Of a stretch of 64,000 bases of DNA, positions 32,257-43,296 are shown in pieces. The notes below the pieces were generated by a model that was given only the letters and a program-made list of their open reading frames with translations, made no database searches and was not told where the DNA came from. Numbering within the stretch: position 1 is the first letter of the stretch; every line of letters begins with the position of its first letter. The stretch is from Gammaproteobacteria bacterium (GTDB lineage: Bacteria > Pseudomonadota > Gammaproteobacteria > Nevskiales > Nevskiaceae). A program made the position numbers and the translations under genes. The DNA is taken from assembly GCA_026398875.1 (NCBI GenBank), contig JAPLSB010000005.1, forward strand, positions 62,001 through 126,000. The letters run 5' to 3'.

Positions 32257-33738
32257 TCAGCCGATCGGCTTGCGCTCGTGAGACGGCGGAATGCGCAGCG
32301 CTTCGCGGTACTTCGCGACCGTGCGACGGGCCACCTGGATGCCTTCCTTCAGCAGCATCTCGGCGAGCGTCGAATCGGACAGCGGCTTGGCAGGATCTTC
32401 CGCAGCGATGAGCCGCTTGATCATGGCCTGGATCGCAGTGGCGGAGCAGGTTCCTCCTTCGGTGGTCTGGACGTGGCTGGAGAAGAAGTACTTCAGTTCG
32501 TAAAGGCCTCTGGGCGTCAGCATGTACTTGTTTGCTGTCGCGCGCGATACCGTTGACTCATGAATTCCTAGCTGTTCGGCGACATCTCGCAGCACCAGCG
32601 GCCGCATCGCCTCCTCGCCGTAGTCGAGAAACGCCCGCTGCTCCTCGACAATGCATTGGGCAACCTTCAGCAGCGTTTCGTTCCGCGCTTCCAGCGAATT
32701 GATGAAGTAGCGCGCTTCCTGCAGGTGCTGCTTCATCGTCAGCTGGTCGCGCGAGGTGTCGGCGCGCTTGACCATGCCCTGATACAGCTGGTTGATCCGC
32801 AGCTTCGGCGTGTGCTCGGGGTTCAGGCTGACGCGCCAGCGGCCATTCTTCTTGCCGACGAAGACATCCGGCGCGATGTAGTCGCTTTCATGGGCCTGGT
32901 ACGGCCGACCCGGATGCGGCTGCAGCGACTGGACCAATGCAAGTCCTTCGCGCAGCGTTTCCAGCGCCAGGCCGGTGGCCTTCATCAATGCCGTTTCATC
33001 GTGCCGCGCCAGCATCGCCATCGGTGCTTCGAGCACCTTGAACGCGGCAGCCAGGCCCGGCGTCTTCGGCGGGAACTGCTGCAACTGCAGGCGCAGGCAC
33101 TCCGGCAGATCACGCGCAGCGACGCCGGACGGATCGAAGTCCTGCACGGCGCGAAGAATCTTCTCGACACGCTCGGCCGGGATGTTCTGGCCGCCGACCA
33201 GACGATCGCGAACGCCGGTCCAGTCTTCCAGATAGCCGTCGTCGTTGATCGCATCGATGATGTGCAGTGCGATCTCGGCATCGACTTCGTCGAATGGCGC
33301 GATCGACGCCTGCCAGCTCAGGTGATCCCGCAGCGACTGTGAACCGTGCAGGTTCGCCTGCATGAAATCGTGCAGGCCGTCGTCGTCCTCGCCCGAGCCG
33401 CTGCCGGCCGAGCCGGCGCTGTCGTAGATGTCGCCCCAGTCGGCGTCGACCGGCATTTCCTCGGGAATGACGTTCTCGCCGCCGATCTCGATCGCGGTTT
33501 CAGCTGCTGAACCCGCTTCGGCAACGGCGGCGCTGCTGTCCGATTCCGCCATCGCTTCTTCGGTGGTCTGGATTTCGGCGTCTTCGCCGTCCGCTTCCAG
33601 CATCACGTTCGATTCGAGCGCCTGACGGATCTCCAGCTGGAGATCGAGGCTCGACAACTGCAGCAGGCGAATCGCCTGCTGCAGCGCAGGCGTCATGGTC
33701 AGAGCAAGGCCGGTTCGGAGTGACAGCGACTGCTTCAT
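32257..33738 (-). CDS. rpoN: RNA polymerase sigma-54 factor RpoN
   Basis: 493 residues. The N-terminal activator-binding region is SLRTGLALTMTPALQQAIRLLQLSSLDLQ. An acidic region II follows at about 55-120 (GEDAEIQTTEEAMAESD). The core-binding domain contains DPSGVAARDLPECLRLQLQ, the HTH region EQLGIHESTVSRATANKY and the RpoN box ARRTVAKYRE near residue 475. It directs transcription from -24/-12 promoters, one of which is visible ahead of the PII/amtB genes in this window. It follows lptB with a 154-bp gap. Confidence 0.97.
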   Translation of the reverse strand: MKQSLSLRTGLALTMTPALQQAIRLLQLSSLDLQLEIRQALESNVMLEADGEDAEIQTTEEAMAESDSSAAVAEAGSAAETAIEIGGENVIPEEMPVDADWGDIYDSAGSAGSGSGEDDDGLHDFMQANLHGSQSLRDHLSWQASIAPFDEVDAEIALHIIDAINDDGYLEDWTGVRDRLVGGQNIPAERVEKILRAVQDFDPSGVAARDLPECLRLQLQQFPPKTPGLAAAFKVLEAPMAMLARHDETALMKATGLALETLREGLALVQSLQPHPGRPYQAHESDYIAPDVFVGKKNGRWRVSLNPEHTPKLRINQLYQGMVKRADTSRDQLTMKQHLQEARYFINSLEARNETLLKVAQCIVEEQRAFLDYGEEAMRPLVLRDVAEQLGIHESTVSRATANKYMLTPRGLYELKYFFSSHVQTTEGGTCSATAIQAMIKRLIAAEDPAKPLSDSTLAEMLLKEGIQVARRTVAKYREALRIPPSHERKPIG

Positions 33739-33892
33739 GCGCGCGGATTCATGATTTCGAGTGTTGGCATTGTACTTGCTCGAAAAAAGATGCGATCCGC
33801 TATGATCGACAAGTGAACATGTTCCAGATCGCTGGAATATCTGTGGAATTTCACCTGTCTCTGCAGCACCAAAACGCCGTGCCTGCAGCCGC

Positions 33893-34648
33893 TCAAAGCC
33901 GGAACTGCTCGCCCAGATAGACGCGCCGCACGGTCTCGTTTTCCATCAGCGCCGTTGGCGTTCCTTCGGCAATGACCTTGCCGCCAGCCAGGATGTAGCC
34001 GCGCGTGCAGATGCCGAGCGTCTCGCGCACGTTGTGATCGGTGATCAGCACGCCGATGCCGCGTTCCGACAGGTGCCGGACGATCCCCTGGATGTCGATC
34101 ACCGCAATCGGATCAACGCCCGCAAACGGCTCGTCGAGCAGGATGAAGCGCGGATTGGCTGCCAGCGCGCGGGCGATTTCCGCGCGCCGTCGCTCGCCGC
34201 CGGACAGCGCCATGCCGAGGCCATCGCGAACGTGCGTGATGTGCAATTCCTCGAGCAGCCGTTCCAGTTCGCGCTTGCGGCCGGCCGTGTCGAGATCGTC
34301 ACGCAGTTCAAGGATCGCCATCACGTTGTCGGCGACCGACAGCTTGCGGAAGATCGACGCTTCCTGCGGCAGGTAGCCGATGCCGGCCTTGGCACGCGCG
34401 TGCATCGGCAGCTTGGTGATGTCGCGGCCATCGAGCTCGATGCGGCCACCATCGGCCGGCACCAGGCCGACCACCATGTAGAACGACGTGGTCTTGCCGG
34501 CACCGTTCGGACCGAGCAGGCCAACGATTTCGCCCGCCTTCACATCGAGCGACACGCCGCTGACCACCGTGCGCTTCTTGTAGCGTTTGACCAGATCGCG
34601 GGCCAGCAACACCGACGCCGGACGATCGCTGCTGACGGCTGCGCTCAA
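33893..34648 (-). CDS. lptB: LPS export ABC transporter ATP-binding protein LptB
   Basis: 251 residues. Walker A GPNGAGKT (46-53), Q-loop [11 protein letters not shown], signature LSGGERRR, Walker [13 protein letters not shown] and the H-loop [12 protein letters not shown] are intact. It powers extraction of lipopolysaccharide from the inner membrane with LptF, LptG and LptC. It overlaps the lptA stop by 4 bp in the lptC-lptA-lptB order. lptF and lptG are not in this window. Confidence 0.97.
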   Translation of the reverse strand: MSAAVSSDRPASVLLARDLVKRYKKRTVVSGVSLDVKAGEIVGLLGPNGAGKTTSFYMVVGLVPADGGRIELDGRDITKLPMHARAKAGIGYLPQEASIFRKLSVADNVMAILELRDDLDTAGRKRELERLLEELHITHVRDGLGMALSGGERRRAEIARALAANPRFILLDEPFAGVDPIAVIDIQGIVRHLSERGIGVLITDHNVRETLGICTRGYILAGGKVIAEGTPTALMENETVRRVYLGEQFRL

Positions 34649-35250
34649 GGTGCGGCTCCCGGTGCTGCTACAGGTGCGGCCGGCTCGCTGGATGACGGCT
34701 GCAGGATGATCTTGACCTGTCCGCCGGTGCCGCCCGAAGCCTGAATGCGCCGCTGGTTGACGTCGTACTTGATGGTGTCGCCGGTGATCTCGTCGTTGCC
34801 GCGCATCACGTAGGCGTCACTGATCAGATCGAGCACGCCGCTGCGCGAGTCGTAGTTCAGCGTCTTGGCACGCGCCGATACCGGCGGATTGTCGGCACCA
34901 TTGCCGGCGTGATTCATCTTCGCCGGGCCGCCGGTGATCTTGGCCTCGTACTGCCCGCCGGCGTACTGCTTGAGCTCCACCCGGTCGCCTTCGAGCTTCA
35001 GCGTGTCGGACGACAGCACGACATTGCCGGTATAGACCGCCGAATTGCCCTGGACCAGCTCGGCCTTGTCGGAGGTCAGCGTGACGGGTCCGGTCGGCTT
35101 CAGGTCGGTCGGCTTCGGCAGTTTGACCAGATCCTTGCGATCGACCGGCGGGGTCTTCGGGGCAGTCTGCGCGACTGCCACCAGCGGCGCCGCCGTCGAG
35201 GCGAGCAGGACCAGCAGCATGGCTGCCTTCAGTTCAGCGAGTGACGTCAT
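34645..35250 (-). CDS. lptA: Lipopolysaccharide transport periplasmic protein LptA
   Basis: 201 residues. A signal peptide is present ([19 protein letters not shown], cut near AQT). The OstA-type beta-jellyroll follows: [53 protein letters not shown]. It ends in a Pro/Ala-rich tail ([13 protein letters not shown]). It bridges LPS transfer between LptC and LptD. It overlaps lptC by 17 bp and lptB by 4 bp. Confidence 0.94.
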   Translation of the reverse strand: MTSLAELKAAMLLVLLASTAAPLVAVAQTAPKTPPVDRKDLVKLPKPTDLKPTGPVTLTSDKAELVQGNSAVYTGNVVLSSDTLKLEGDRVELKQYAGGQYEAKITGGPAKMNHAGNGADNPPVSARAKTLNYDSRSGVLDLISDAYVMRGNDEITGDTIKYDVNQRRIQASGGTGGQVKIILQPSSSEPAAPVAAPGAAP

Positions 35251-35791
35251 AGCGCATCTTCACGTTATCCAGCAGGCGCAGGTCTTGTTTTTGCCAGTTG
35301 GCGTTCATGCCGACCGCCGTGCCGTTTCGAGTCTTGCTGTCGACCTCGACCGCCGCTGCCGTGCGCAGCAGATGGGTGTCCGGATTGACGGTCATGGTCG
35401 GCGAGCGCAGCACCAGCGCCTCGCCGTTGTCCGGCCACTGACCATTGGCGACGACATCGCCAGTCAGTTCGATATCGCGGCTACCGGCGCGCAGCATGCC
35501 GGCCGGAGCTTCGATGTGCCATGGCGTCTTCGGGCCGGACAGCACGTCCACCACCAGCGTCGTGGCGTTTGCCGATTCGTCGTCGAAGTATTCCAGGGTG
35601 GCTGCCGTGGCCTTCATCGCCGGTTGGCCATCCGCATCGAAACGGGTCAGCGCGGCACCGGTCAGCGTGTAACGCGGCAGCTTGTCATTGTCGGCAGCCG
35701 GTTCGAGCGCGATATCGTCGATCCGGGTCAGCGTGAACAGCAGCCCGGCCAGCGTGGCCACTGCAATGCTGGCGACGACGATGCGCGTCAC
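35234..35791 (-). CDS. lptC: LPS export system component LptC
   Basis: 185 residues, with one N-terminal membrane anchor (IVVASIAVATLAGLLFTL) and a periplasmic jellyroll. The LptC pattern is visible in LTGAALTRFDADGQPAMKATAATLEYFD, LSGPKTPWHIEAPAGMLR and MTVNPDTHLLRTAAAVEVDS. It receives LPS from LptBFG and hands it to LptA. It overlaps the kdsC stop by 4 bp. Confidence 0.92.
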   Translation of the reverse strand: MTRIVVASIAVATLAGLLFTLTRIDDIALEPAADNDKLPRYTLTGAALTRFDADGQPAMKATAATLEYFDDESANATTLVVDVLSGPKTPWHIEAPAGMLRAGSRDIELTGDVVANGQWPDNGEALVLRSPTMTVNPDTHLLRTAAAVEVDSKTRNGTAVGMNANWQKQDLRLLDNVKMRYDVTR

Positions 35792-36294
35792 GGCTGAGAT
35801 CCGGCCGACTGTGCGTTGATGATCAGGTCCGCCGCATCGCGCACCGCGCCGTTGCCGCCGCTCAAGCGGCTCGCCCAGTGGGCGATCGCCAGGACCTTCG
35901 GATGCGCATCGGCGACCGTCATCGCCAGTCCGGCACGCTGCATCAGCGGCAGGTCCGGGGTGTCGTCACCCATCATCATCATCTGCTCGTCGCGCAGACC
36001 GAGCTGCGCCTTCAGTTCTTCCCACGCCGGCAGCTTGTGCTCGACGTTCAGCCAGACTCGCTTGATGCCCAGATATTCGAAGCGCGCCTGCATCGCCGCC
36101 GATGGCCGGCCGGAGATCACGGCGACTTCGATGCCGGCCTGCATCAACAGCTTCAGACCCAGACCATCGCGGACATGGACAGCCTTCAGTTCGCTGCCAT
36201 CGGGCGCGAGATACAGCTTGCAGTCGGTCATCACGCCATCGACATCGAACACCGCGCAGCGAATGTCGCGAGCGCGCTCGCTCAGAGTACGCAT
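35788..36294 (-). CDS. kdsC: 3-deoxy-D-manno-octulosonate 8-phosphate phosphatase KdsC
   Basis: 168 residues, HAD superfamily subclass C0 without cap. Motif I is AVFDVDGVMTD (Asp17, Asp19), motif II VAVISGRPS, and motif IV MMMGDDTPDLPLM. It releases phosphate from Kdo-8-P in LPS core synthesis. It overlaps kdsD by 1 bp and lptC by 4 bp, the standard kdsD-kdsC-lptC order. Confidence 0.96.
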   Translation of the reverse strand: MRTLSERARDIRCAVFDVDGVMTDCKLYLAPDGSELKAVHVRDGLGLKLLMQAGIEVAVISGRPSAAMQARFEYLGIKRVWLNVEHKLPAWEELKAQLGLRDEQMMMMGDDTPDLPLMQRAGLAMTVADAHPKVLAIAHWASRLSGGNGAVRDAADLIINAQSAGSQP

Positions 36295-37292
36295 CAGACC
36301 ACGCCCGCCCGCAGCAGATCGTGCATGTGCAGCACGCCGGCAATCCGGCGGTCTTCGTCCAGCACCATCAGTACCGTGATCCTGTGTTTTTCCATCAGAT
36401 GGACGGCTTCCGCCGCGAGTTGCCCGGCGCCGATGGACTTGCCGCCGCGCGTCATCACGCTGGTGATCGGCGACGTGCGGACATCCAGGTTGGCGTCCAG
36501 CACGCGACGCAGGTCGCCGTCGGTGAAGATGCCGAGCGCGCGACCATCGGTGTCGACGACGGCGGTCATGCCGAGTCCCTTGCGGGTCATCTCCAGCAGC
36601 GCGGCCGACAGCGTGGCGTCGTCGCGAACCTGCGGGATCTGCTCACCGGCATGCATCAGGTCGCCGACCTTCAGCAGCAGGCGCCGGCCGAGTGTGCCGC
36701 CCGGATGGCTCAGCGCGAAATCCTCCGGCGTGAAGCCGCGCGCTTCCAGCAGTGCAACGGCCAGCGCATCGCCCATCGCCAGCGTCGCGGTGGTGCTCGC
36801 CGTCGGCGCCAGATTCAGCGGACAGGCTTCCTGTTCGACCGAGACATCGAGATGGACATCGGCGGCCTTCGCCAGCGTCGATGCCGGGCGGCCGGTCATC
36901 GACACCAGCGGCACGCCCATGCGCTTGATCAGCGGCAGGATGGTCAGCACCTCGGCGGTTTCGCCGGAGTTGCTGATCGCGATCACGGCATCGTCGCGGG
37001 TGATCATGCCGAGGTCGCCATGGCTGGCTTCGCCCGGGTGCACGAAGAACGCCGGGGTGCCGGTCGAGGCCAGCGTGGCGGCGATCTTGCCGCCGATGTG
37101 ACCGCTCTTGCCCATGCCGGTGACCACGACCCGGCCGCGGCAGCCGATCAGCAGCCGGCAGGCGCGCGCGAAGTCAGCGTCGATGCGCGGCAGCAGCGCG
37201 TCCAGCGCGTCGCGTTCGATGCCGAGCACGCGGCGAGCGGTGACCTGCAGCGCCGTATCGTCGGTCGGCGAGGGGAGCGTGGAATCTGCCAT
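36294..37292 (-). CDS. kdsD: Arabinose-5-phosphate isomerase KdsD
   Basis: 332 residues if started at the ATG at 37292 (MADSTLPSPTDD); a longer open frame upstream reads as non-coding. An SIS domain at about 45-185 has VVTGMGKSGHIGGKIAATLA, FVHPGEASHGDLGM and ISNSGETAEVL. Two CBS domains follow, at about 205-265 and 275-332. It converts ribulose-5-phosphate to arabinose-5-phosphate, the first committed precursor of Kdo. First gene of kdsDC-lptCAB. Confidence 0.95.
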   Translation of the reverse strand: MADSTLPSPTDDTALQVTARRVLGIERDALDALLPRIDADFARACRLLIGCRGRVVVTGMGKSGHIGGKIAATLASTGTPAFFVHPGEASHGDLGMITRDDAVIAISNSGETAEVLTILPLIKRMGVPLVSMTGRPASTLAKAADVHLDVSVEQEACPLNLAPTASTTATLAMGDALAVALLEARGFTPEDFALSHPGGTLGRRLLLKVGDLMHAGEQIPQVRDDATLSAALLEMTRKGLGMTAVVDTDGRALGIFTDGDLRRVLDANLDVRTSPITSVMTRGGKSIGAGQLAAEAVHLMEKHRITVLMVLDEDRRIAGVLHMHDLLRAGVV

Positions 37293-37594
37293 GAGGCCGC
37301 TATCGTAACTGAGCGTCCGGTTGCGGTCCGGAGCGTTGCCAGCAAAGGCACGCGAGCGAACAGGCTTCTCTATAATCTCGCGCTGCAACGGCTGGCGCTT
37401 GCGCTGCTCGCGACCCGGTTGGCGTGATGCCCCCGAATCGACAGCGGCAGATGCGCCAGTTTGACGCATGGTCGGCCTCCTGCACTGAAATGAGGCTGGC
37501 CTGACTGCAATGTCCGGCGGCGATGCACTGCGTCGCGCTGGCAACCGACACCCCATATTTCGCCTTTACCCATCTGCCGGCCCCGGAGACCGTT
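37293..37594. other. 302-bp divergent intergenic region kdsD / cytochrome c5
   Basis: This region carries a TATAAT at 37371-37376 on the plus strand with no good -35 box at 17 bp. No RNA gene, repeat or small ORF with a convincing start was seen. It presumably holds both promoters. Confidence 0.4.
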
Positions 37595-38074
37595 GTGAGC
37601 AAAGACCAGGACAAGAAGTTCATGATTTCGTTTGCCGGCGTGCTGGCGCTGCTGTTCGGCATCACGTTCGGCATCATCGTGCTGGCCATGATCATGGCCC
37701 CGAAGCATGACAACGCCAGCGAGGTCGAACAGAAGAAGGTTGCCGCCCGCACGGCGCCGCTCGGCACTGTCGTCACCGACCCGGCATTGCTGGTCAAGAC
37801 CGCCGCCGTTGCCGCGCGCGAGCCCTGGACCGGCGAGCAGGTCTACACGCAGGTCTGCTCGGCCTGCCATGACGCGGGCGTGCTGGCGGCCCCGATGCTG
37901 ACCGACAAGGCTGCGTGGACGACGCGCAAGGGTGCCGCCGGTGGCGCCGATGGCCTGACCGCCTCCGCCATCAAGGGCAAGAACTCGATGCCGGCTCGCG
38001 GCGGCAAGGCTGATCTCAGCGACGACGAGATCAAGGCGGCCGTCGAACTGATGCTGCAGCGCGCCGGCGTCTGA
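37595..38074 (+). CDS. Membrane-anchored cytochrome c5 family protein
   Basis: 159 residues from GTG 37595, preceded by a purine-rich CGGAGA. A hydrophobic anchor spans about 10-34 (MISFAGVLALLFGITFGIIVLAMI). The periplasmic domain has one heme site, CSACH (Cys88, Cys91, His92), and the likely axial Met132 in KGKNSMPARGGKADLSDDEI, the c5 pattern. It probably carries electrons between respiratory complexes. Transcribed alone; a strong terminator follows. Confidence 0.9.
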   Translation: MSKDQDKKFMISFAGVLALLFGITFGIIVLAMIMAPKHDNASEVEQKKVAARTAPLGTVVTDPALLVKTAAVAAREPWTGEQVYTQVCSACHDAGVLAAPMLTDKAAWTTRKGAAGGADGLTASAIKGKNSMPARGGKADLSDDEIKAAVELMLQRAGV

Positions 38075-38115
38075 ACGACGCCTGCTGCTGAACGATTCGC
38101 GGCGCGCGAATCAGA

Positions 38116-38148
38116 GGCGGCACCGGCTCTCGCCGGTGCCGCCTTTTT
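38116..38148 (+). terminator. Rho-independent terminator after cytochrome c5
   Basis: GGCGGCACCGGC (38116-38127), TCTC loop, GCCGGTGCCGCC (38132-38143), then TTTTT. It lies 41 bp past the stop. The remaining gap to 38389 should hold the porin promoter; a clear -10 was not identified. Confidence 0.85.
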
Positions 38149-38389
38149 CATGTCTGCGCGTAAGGGCCTGTGTAGAGGTGCGGCGATTGCCCCAACTTGG
38201 TGCGGCCGCGTCTTCAACGCCCCCCCGATTCGATGCATTGCAACATAGGCATGCTGCCGGTGTCGGTCCAGAGGCTCGAACGGTCCCGACAAATCCAACG
38301 AATTCAATTGTTTGAATCGAATGGCATGGTCCATGCTTTTTCCGTCGCCGCTGGCCATTTTCAGCGCAATTACTACTCGAAGGAGAGTC

Positions 38390-39499
38390 ATGAGCAATTT
38401 CAAGAAGCTGTTGTCTGTCGCGGGTCTGGCCTGCCTGCCCGGCATGGCTTTCGCCGACACCCCGACCATCGGTTCGATCCTTGAAGCCTCCGGCATCGCG
38501 GTCACCGGCTACACCAGCGCCTCGTACTCGGTGAACTTCAACGACGGCAAGACGCTTGGCTTCCGCGCGTACGACGCCCAGAGCGACACCTTCACGATCG
38601 ACCAGGCCTCGATCACGCTGGCCTACGCGCCGGAATCGGGTTTCGGTGCCACCGTCAACTTCCTGGCCGGTGAAGACTCCAACATCATCAACGCCAACTA
38701 CGGCGATGGCGATTCGATCTTCAGCCTGCCGACCGCCTACGTGTCGTACGCCGGTGGTGGCTTCACGGTGATCGCCGGCCGCTTCGGCTCGCTCGCCGGT
38801 TACGAAGTGACCGCCGACAACGCCGCGCCGTTCGTTTCGCGTTCGTGGCTGTTCCAGAACACCCAGCCGTTCTTCCACACCGGTCTGCGTGCCACCTACA
38901 AGTTCGGCGACATGCTGTCGGCCACCCTCGGTGCCGTGAACAGCGCGCCGCAGGCGTCGACGATCGACGCCAACAAGCAGAAGACGCTGGAAGCGAACGT
39001 CATGTTCACGCCGACGTCGACCCTGCTGGTCTCGTTGACCAACTACCTCGGCGTCGACGAGTTCGATGGCACCGTGCTGTTCCCGATCAACGGTCCGGGG
39101 ACCGGCGCGTTCACCACGCGTACGAACATCTCCGACGTGGTCGTGCAGTTCACCGGCATCGACAAGCTGACGCTGGCGCTGAACGGCACGCTGCAGGACG
39201 CGAAGGATCTGTACATCAACAAGGGCGTGGCGTTCTACGGCATGTACCAGGTCACCGAGCAGTTCGCGGCCCGCGCCCGTATTGAGCTGACTGAAGCTGC
39301 CGTGAAGGAAGCGGCCGGCGGCGGTAGCTCGTCGTTCAAGATCTACACCGTGGCCGGCGTGTACTCGCCGTCGAAGCACATGGACATCATCACCGAAGTT
39401 CGTTACGACACTTCGAACGATGACGTCTTCCCGAACGGTCTGAACGCACCGAAGGACACCGGCGGCAACTTCGCGGTGAAGGCGATCTACAAGTTCTGA
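38390..39499 (+). CDS. Outer membrane beta-barrel protein (porin-like)
   Basis: 369 residues from ATG 38390, with a strong AAGGAGAG ribosome-binding site. Signal peptide MSNFKKLLSVAGLACLPGMAFA. The mature chain alternates hydrophobic and polar residues and ends with Phe (NFAVKAIYKF), as expected for an outer-membrane barrel. LYxSYxGGGFTVIAGRFGSLAGYE and QPFFHTGLRATYKFGD resemble the BBP2/OmpL-type barrel family. It may be a channel, but substrate is unknown. The strong RBS and adjacent intrinsic terminator suggest high expression. Confidence 0.85.
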   Translation: MSNFKKLLSVAGLACLPGMAFADTPTIGSILEASGIAVTGYTSASYSVNFNDGKTLGFRAYDAQSDTFTIDQASITLAYAPESGFGATVNFLAGEDSNIINANYGDGDSIFSLPTAYVSYAGGGFTVIAGRFGSLAGYEVTADNAAPFVSRSWLFQNTQPFFHTGLRATYKFGDMLSATLGAVNSAPQASTIDANKQKTLEANVMFTPTSTLLVSLTNYLGVDEFDGTVLFPINGPGTGAFTTRTNISDVVVQFTGIDKLTLALNGTLQDAKDLYINKGVAFYGMYQVTEQFAARARIELTEAAVKEAAGGGSSSFKIYTVAGVYSPSKHMDIITEVRYDTSNDDVFPNGLNAPKDTGGNFAVKAIYKF

Positions 39500-39520
39500 T
39501 CTGCCGCAGTTGATGCATGG

Positions 39521-39545
39521 AAAAGGCCGCCTCGTGCGGCCTTTT
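39521..39545. terminator. Intrinsic terminator after the barrel gene (bidirectional)
   Basis: AAAAGGCCGC (39521-39530), CTCGT loop, GCGGCCTTTT (39536-39545), followed by more T. It also serves the convergent antiporter gene ending at 39563. Confidence 0.85.
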
Positions 39546-39562
39546 CCTTTTCCGGCGCTGTT

Positions 39563-40813
39563 TCAGAGCAGCAGGAAGATCGCAGCGACGAGGGTCGGTG
39601 GCAGCGCGCCCAGCAGCAGACCGCCGGCACGAATCGAGTCGTCGCTGAAGCCGCTGCGCAGCAGCGACACGCCGGCCGGGTTCGGCGCATTGGCGATCAC
39701 GGTCAGTCCGCCGCCGGCGACCGCGCCGGCCACTAGGGCGTACTTCGCCTCATCGCTCAGGCCGACGATCAGCGAGCCGAGATAGGTCAATGCAGCGTTG
39801 TCGGTGATCGCGGTCAGTCCGAGCGCGCCGAAAAACAGCAGGTCCGGCTTCATGCCGGAGACCAGCGGCTGCAGCCACCATTGCTGCATGCCACCGAGCA
39901 CGACCAGTCCGGCCAGGAAAAAGCCGACCAGCAGAGCTTCCTTCACGATCAACGGGTTCTGATGGCGGGCATAAGCCTGCGCGTAGCCGAGAAAGAACAG
40001 GAACAGGCCAAGAAAGATCACCGGGTGGTGGGCAAACAGCACCACACCCGCGAGAAAGGCGAAATGCACGACCGCAACACCGACCGGCATGGCGGCAGGG
40101 GGCGGGGCATCGTCGGCAGCGTCGAGCAGATGGCGATTCAGCAGCGCGGTGATCGCGCTGGCGTTGACCACGACTGCTGCAGCGGATCGCCAGCCGAAGG
40201 TTTCCAGCATGAAAGTCGTGTCCCAGTTCCATGCGCTGGCCACCATCAATACCGGCGGCGCGGCATACGAGGTCAGCGTGCCGCCGATCGAGATGTTGAC
40301 GAACAGCACGCCCAGCGCGGCATAGCGCAGCTTCTCGGGGACTTCGGAGCGGAAGACGATCGGTGCCAGCATCAATGCGGCCAGCGTCATCGCCGCCGGT
40401 TCGGTGATCAGCGAGCCCAACAGCGGCACGGCCGCCAGACACAGCCAGACCTGCACCAGTACGGTGCGCGGCGGTAGTGCGCGGGCCAGCATCGCGATGG
40501 CAGCGCGTACCGTTTCGAGAATCGGCTTTGACGCCGCCACCACCATCACCACGAAGACGAACAGCGGCTCGGTGTACTGGCGTGACTCTGCGTAATCGAT
40601 GGCCGCATCGCCGCCGACCATGAAGGCCATCGCCAGCATCAGGACCATCGCCCACAGGCCGAACACCACCTCGACCTCGCCCAGCAGATGGAACAGTCCG
40701 GCATGGCGCGGCAACCGGTCGCCGAGCGCTTCGACCGACTTCGCCGCGAAGGTGTGCAGTACCGCCAGTGCGAACAGCACGGCGGCGACGATCTGGAAGT
40801 CCTGCTGCGCCAT
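39563..40813 (-). CDS. Putative Na+/H+ antiporter (first paralogue)
   Basis: 416 residues, highly hydrophobic with about 11-12 TM helices. It resembles the putative Na+/H+ antiporter family (Na_H_antiport_3 type). Shared landmarks with the paralogue at 43791-45050 are EPLFVFVVMVVAASKP, PLLGSLITEPAAMTLAAL, GVLFVNISIGGTLTSYAAPPVLMVA and GGGLTVIANAPNPAGV. It probably exchanges sodium for protons at the inner membrane. No regulatory domain. Confidence 0.85.
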   Translation of the reverse strand: MAQQDFQIVAAVLFALAVLHTFAAKSVEALGDRLPRHAGLFHLLGEVEVVFGLWAMVLMLAMAFMVGGDAAIDYAESRQYTEPLFVFVVMVVAASKPILETVRAAIAMLARALPPRTVLVQVWLCLAAVPLLGSLITEPAAMTLAALMLAPIVFRSEVPEKLRYAALGVLFVNISIGGTLTSYAAPPVLMVASAWNWDTTFMLETFGWRSAAAVVVNASAITALLNRHLLDAADDAPPPAAMPVGVAVVHFAFLAGVVLFAHHPVIFLGLFLFFLGYAQAYARHQNPLIVKEALLVGFFLAGLVVLGGMQQWWLQPLVSGMKPDLLFFGALGLTAITDNAALTYLGSLIVGLSDEAKYALVAGAVAGGGLTVIANAPNPAGVSLLRSGFSDDSIRAGGLLLGALPPTLVAAIFLLL

Positions 40814-40892
40814 GGTTGCGTTCTTCGCCTGTGTTTGCCCGCGGGCAGGGTAGCCGCCACGGCCTTGCGCTGCGCTCAGCTACAGTGGGCCG

Positions 40893-41623
40893 ATGCTGAT
40901 GCCGATCCCCATCCGATCACGATTCAAACGTTGCGCGCTGGCGCTGCTGCTGCCGGTATTCAGCGCCCCGACGTACGCCGGCACGCTGGATCTGCGCGTT
41001 GCGGCGGCCAGCGAAGAGCTGTTCCGCGGCTTGGTCCAGAACAACAGCGCCACCGGCATCCTGCGCGCGGACTACCGCTTTGCCAGCCGCGTCTACATCG
41101 GCAGCCGGCTGCTGAACAATCGCAGCGCCGGTGGCGCGCAGTTTGATGCCTATGCCGGATACGCGCAGGGCGTTGTCCTGTTCGACCTGATTCCGGTTGG
41201 CCTCGATGCCGGCATCAATGTCAGCGCCTATGGCGGCGACCGGCAAGGCCCGCAGCAACGCGATCTCGATTGGGCCGAAGCGTATTTCAGTGTCGATTCC
41301 GGACCGCTGCGCGGCACGCTGGCGTTCGCGCCGGACTACTTCGGTACCGGCGCCGCTGCCTGGCGCGCCGCCGGGCAACTGCGCTGGCCGTTCACGCCGA
41401 CGTTCGACGCAACCGCCGTGCTCGGCTGGAACGACGGCGATGGCGTGCGCCGGCACACGGCGATCCGTGGGGGTGGCGCGGCGTATGCCGATTACAGCCT
41501 GGTGCTGACCCGGCAACTGCCGGCCCGTTTCGCGATCTACGGCCAGATCAGCGGCGCCAGCCAGCGCCTCGACGATTCGGCGCGGGCGCGCGGCCTGATC
41601 GGACTGCGCTGGCGCTGGGGCGC

Positions 41624-41636
<13 letters not shown>
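40893..41636 (+). CDS. TorF-family putative outer-membrane barrel protein
   Basis: 247 residues. Signal peptide at 1-29 (CALALLLPVFSAPTYA). The start of the mature chain, LDLRVAAASEELFRGLVQNNS, matches the conserved N-terminus of the TorF/Gcw_chp family, whose members carry S/TxxYRGxSQ-like motifs. The rest is an amphipathic beta pattern ending IGLRWRWGAQLP. Function of the family is unproven. Its end overlaps the convergent comM end by 13 bp, with no terminator between them. Confidence 0.78.
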
Positions 41637-43134
<1,498 letters not shown>

Positions 43135-43138
<4 letters not shown>

Positions 43139-43296
43139 CGATGCGCCCCATGCAACGGCGCACTCGGTGGCGGGGACGGGCTCATCCGGGGCACGGCCAT
43201 GCGGCCGCGCCCGTCGAACCGGGCCGCGAGCAGTGCTCGCGAAGCCGCCCGGTTCGACCCGTTCTGCGCCCTGCTATGGACAATCGCTAGGCTCAC
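43135..43296 (-). CDS. Putative small ORF (53 aa) translationally coupled to comM
   Basis: Starting at GTG 43296 in the second repeat unit, the frame reads (M)SLAIVHSRAQNGSNRAASR and continues Ala/Arg/Pro-rich to TGA at 43137-43135. That TGA overlaps the comM GTG (GTGA). The first 13 residues equal the ComM N-terminus. It may be a leader ORF or only a by-product of the duplication. No ribosome-binding site is evident. Confidence 0.3.
43213..43258. repeat. 46-bp palindromic element, copy 1
   Basis: GTCGAACCGGGC ... GCCCGGTTCGAC form the outer stem, and GCGAGCAGTGCTCGC in the centre is itself self-complementary. The identical structure recurs 158 bp away. It could fold as a stable hairpin in the comM leader RNA. 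Confidence 0.7.

Noticed and set aside
37293..37594. Possible small RNA or tRNA in the kdsD/cytochrome gap
   Set aside because: I could not form a cloverleaf or find a terminator hairpin in this region; only an isolated TATAAT was seen.
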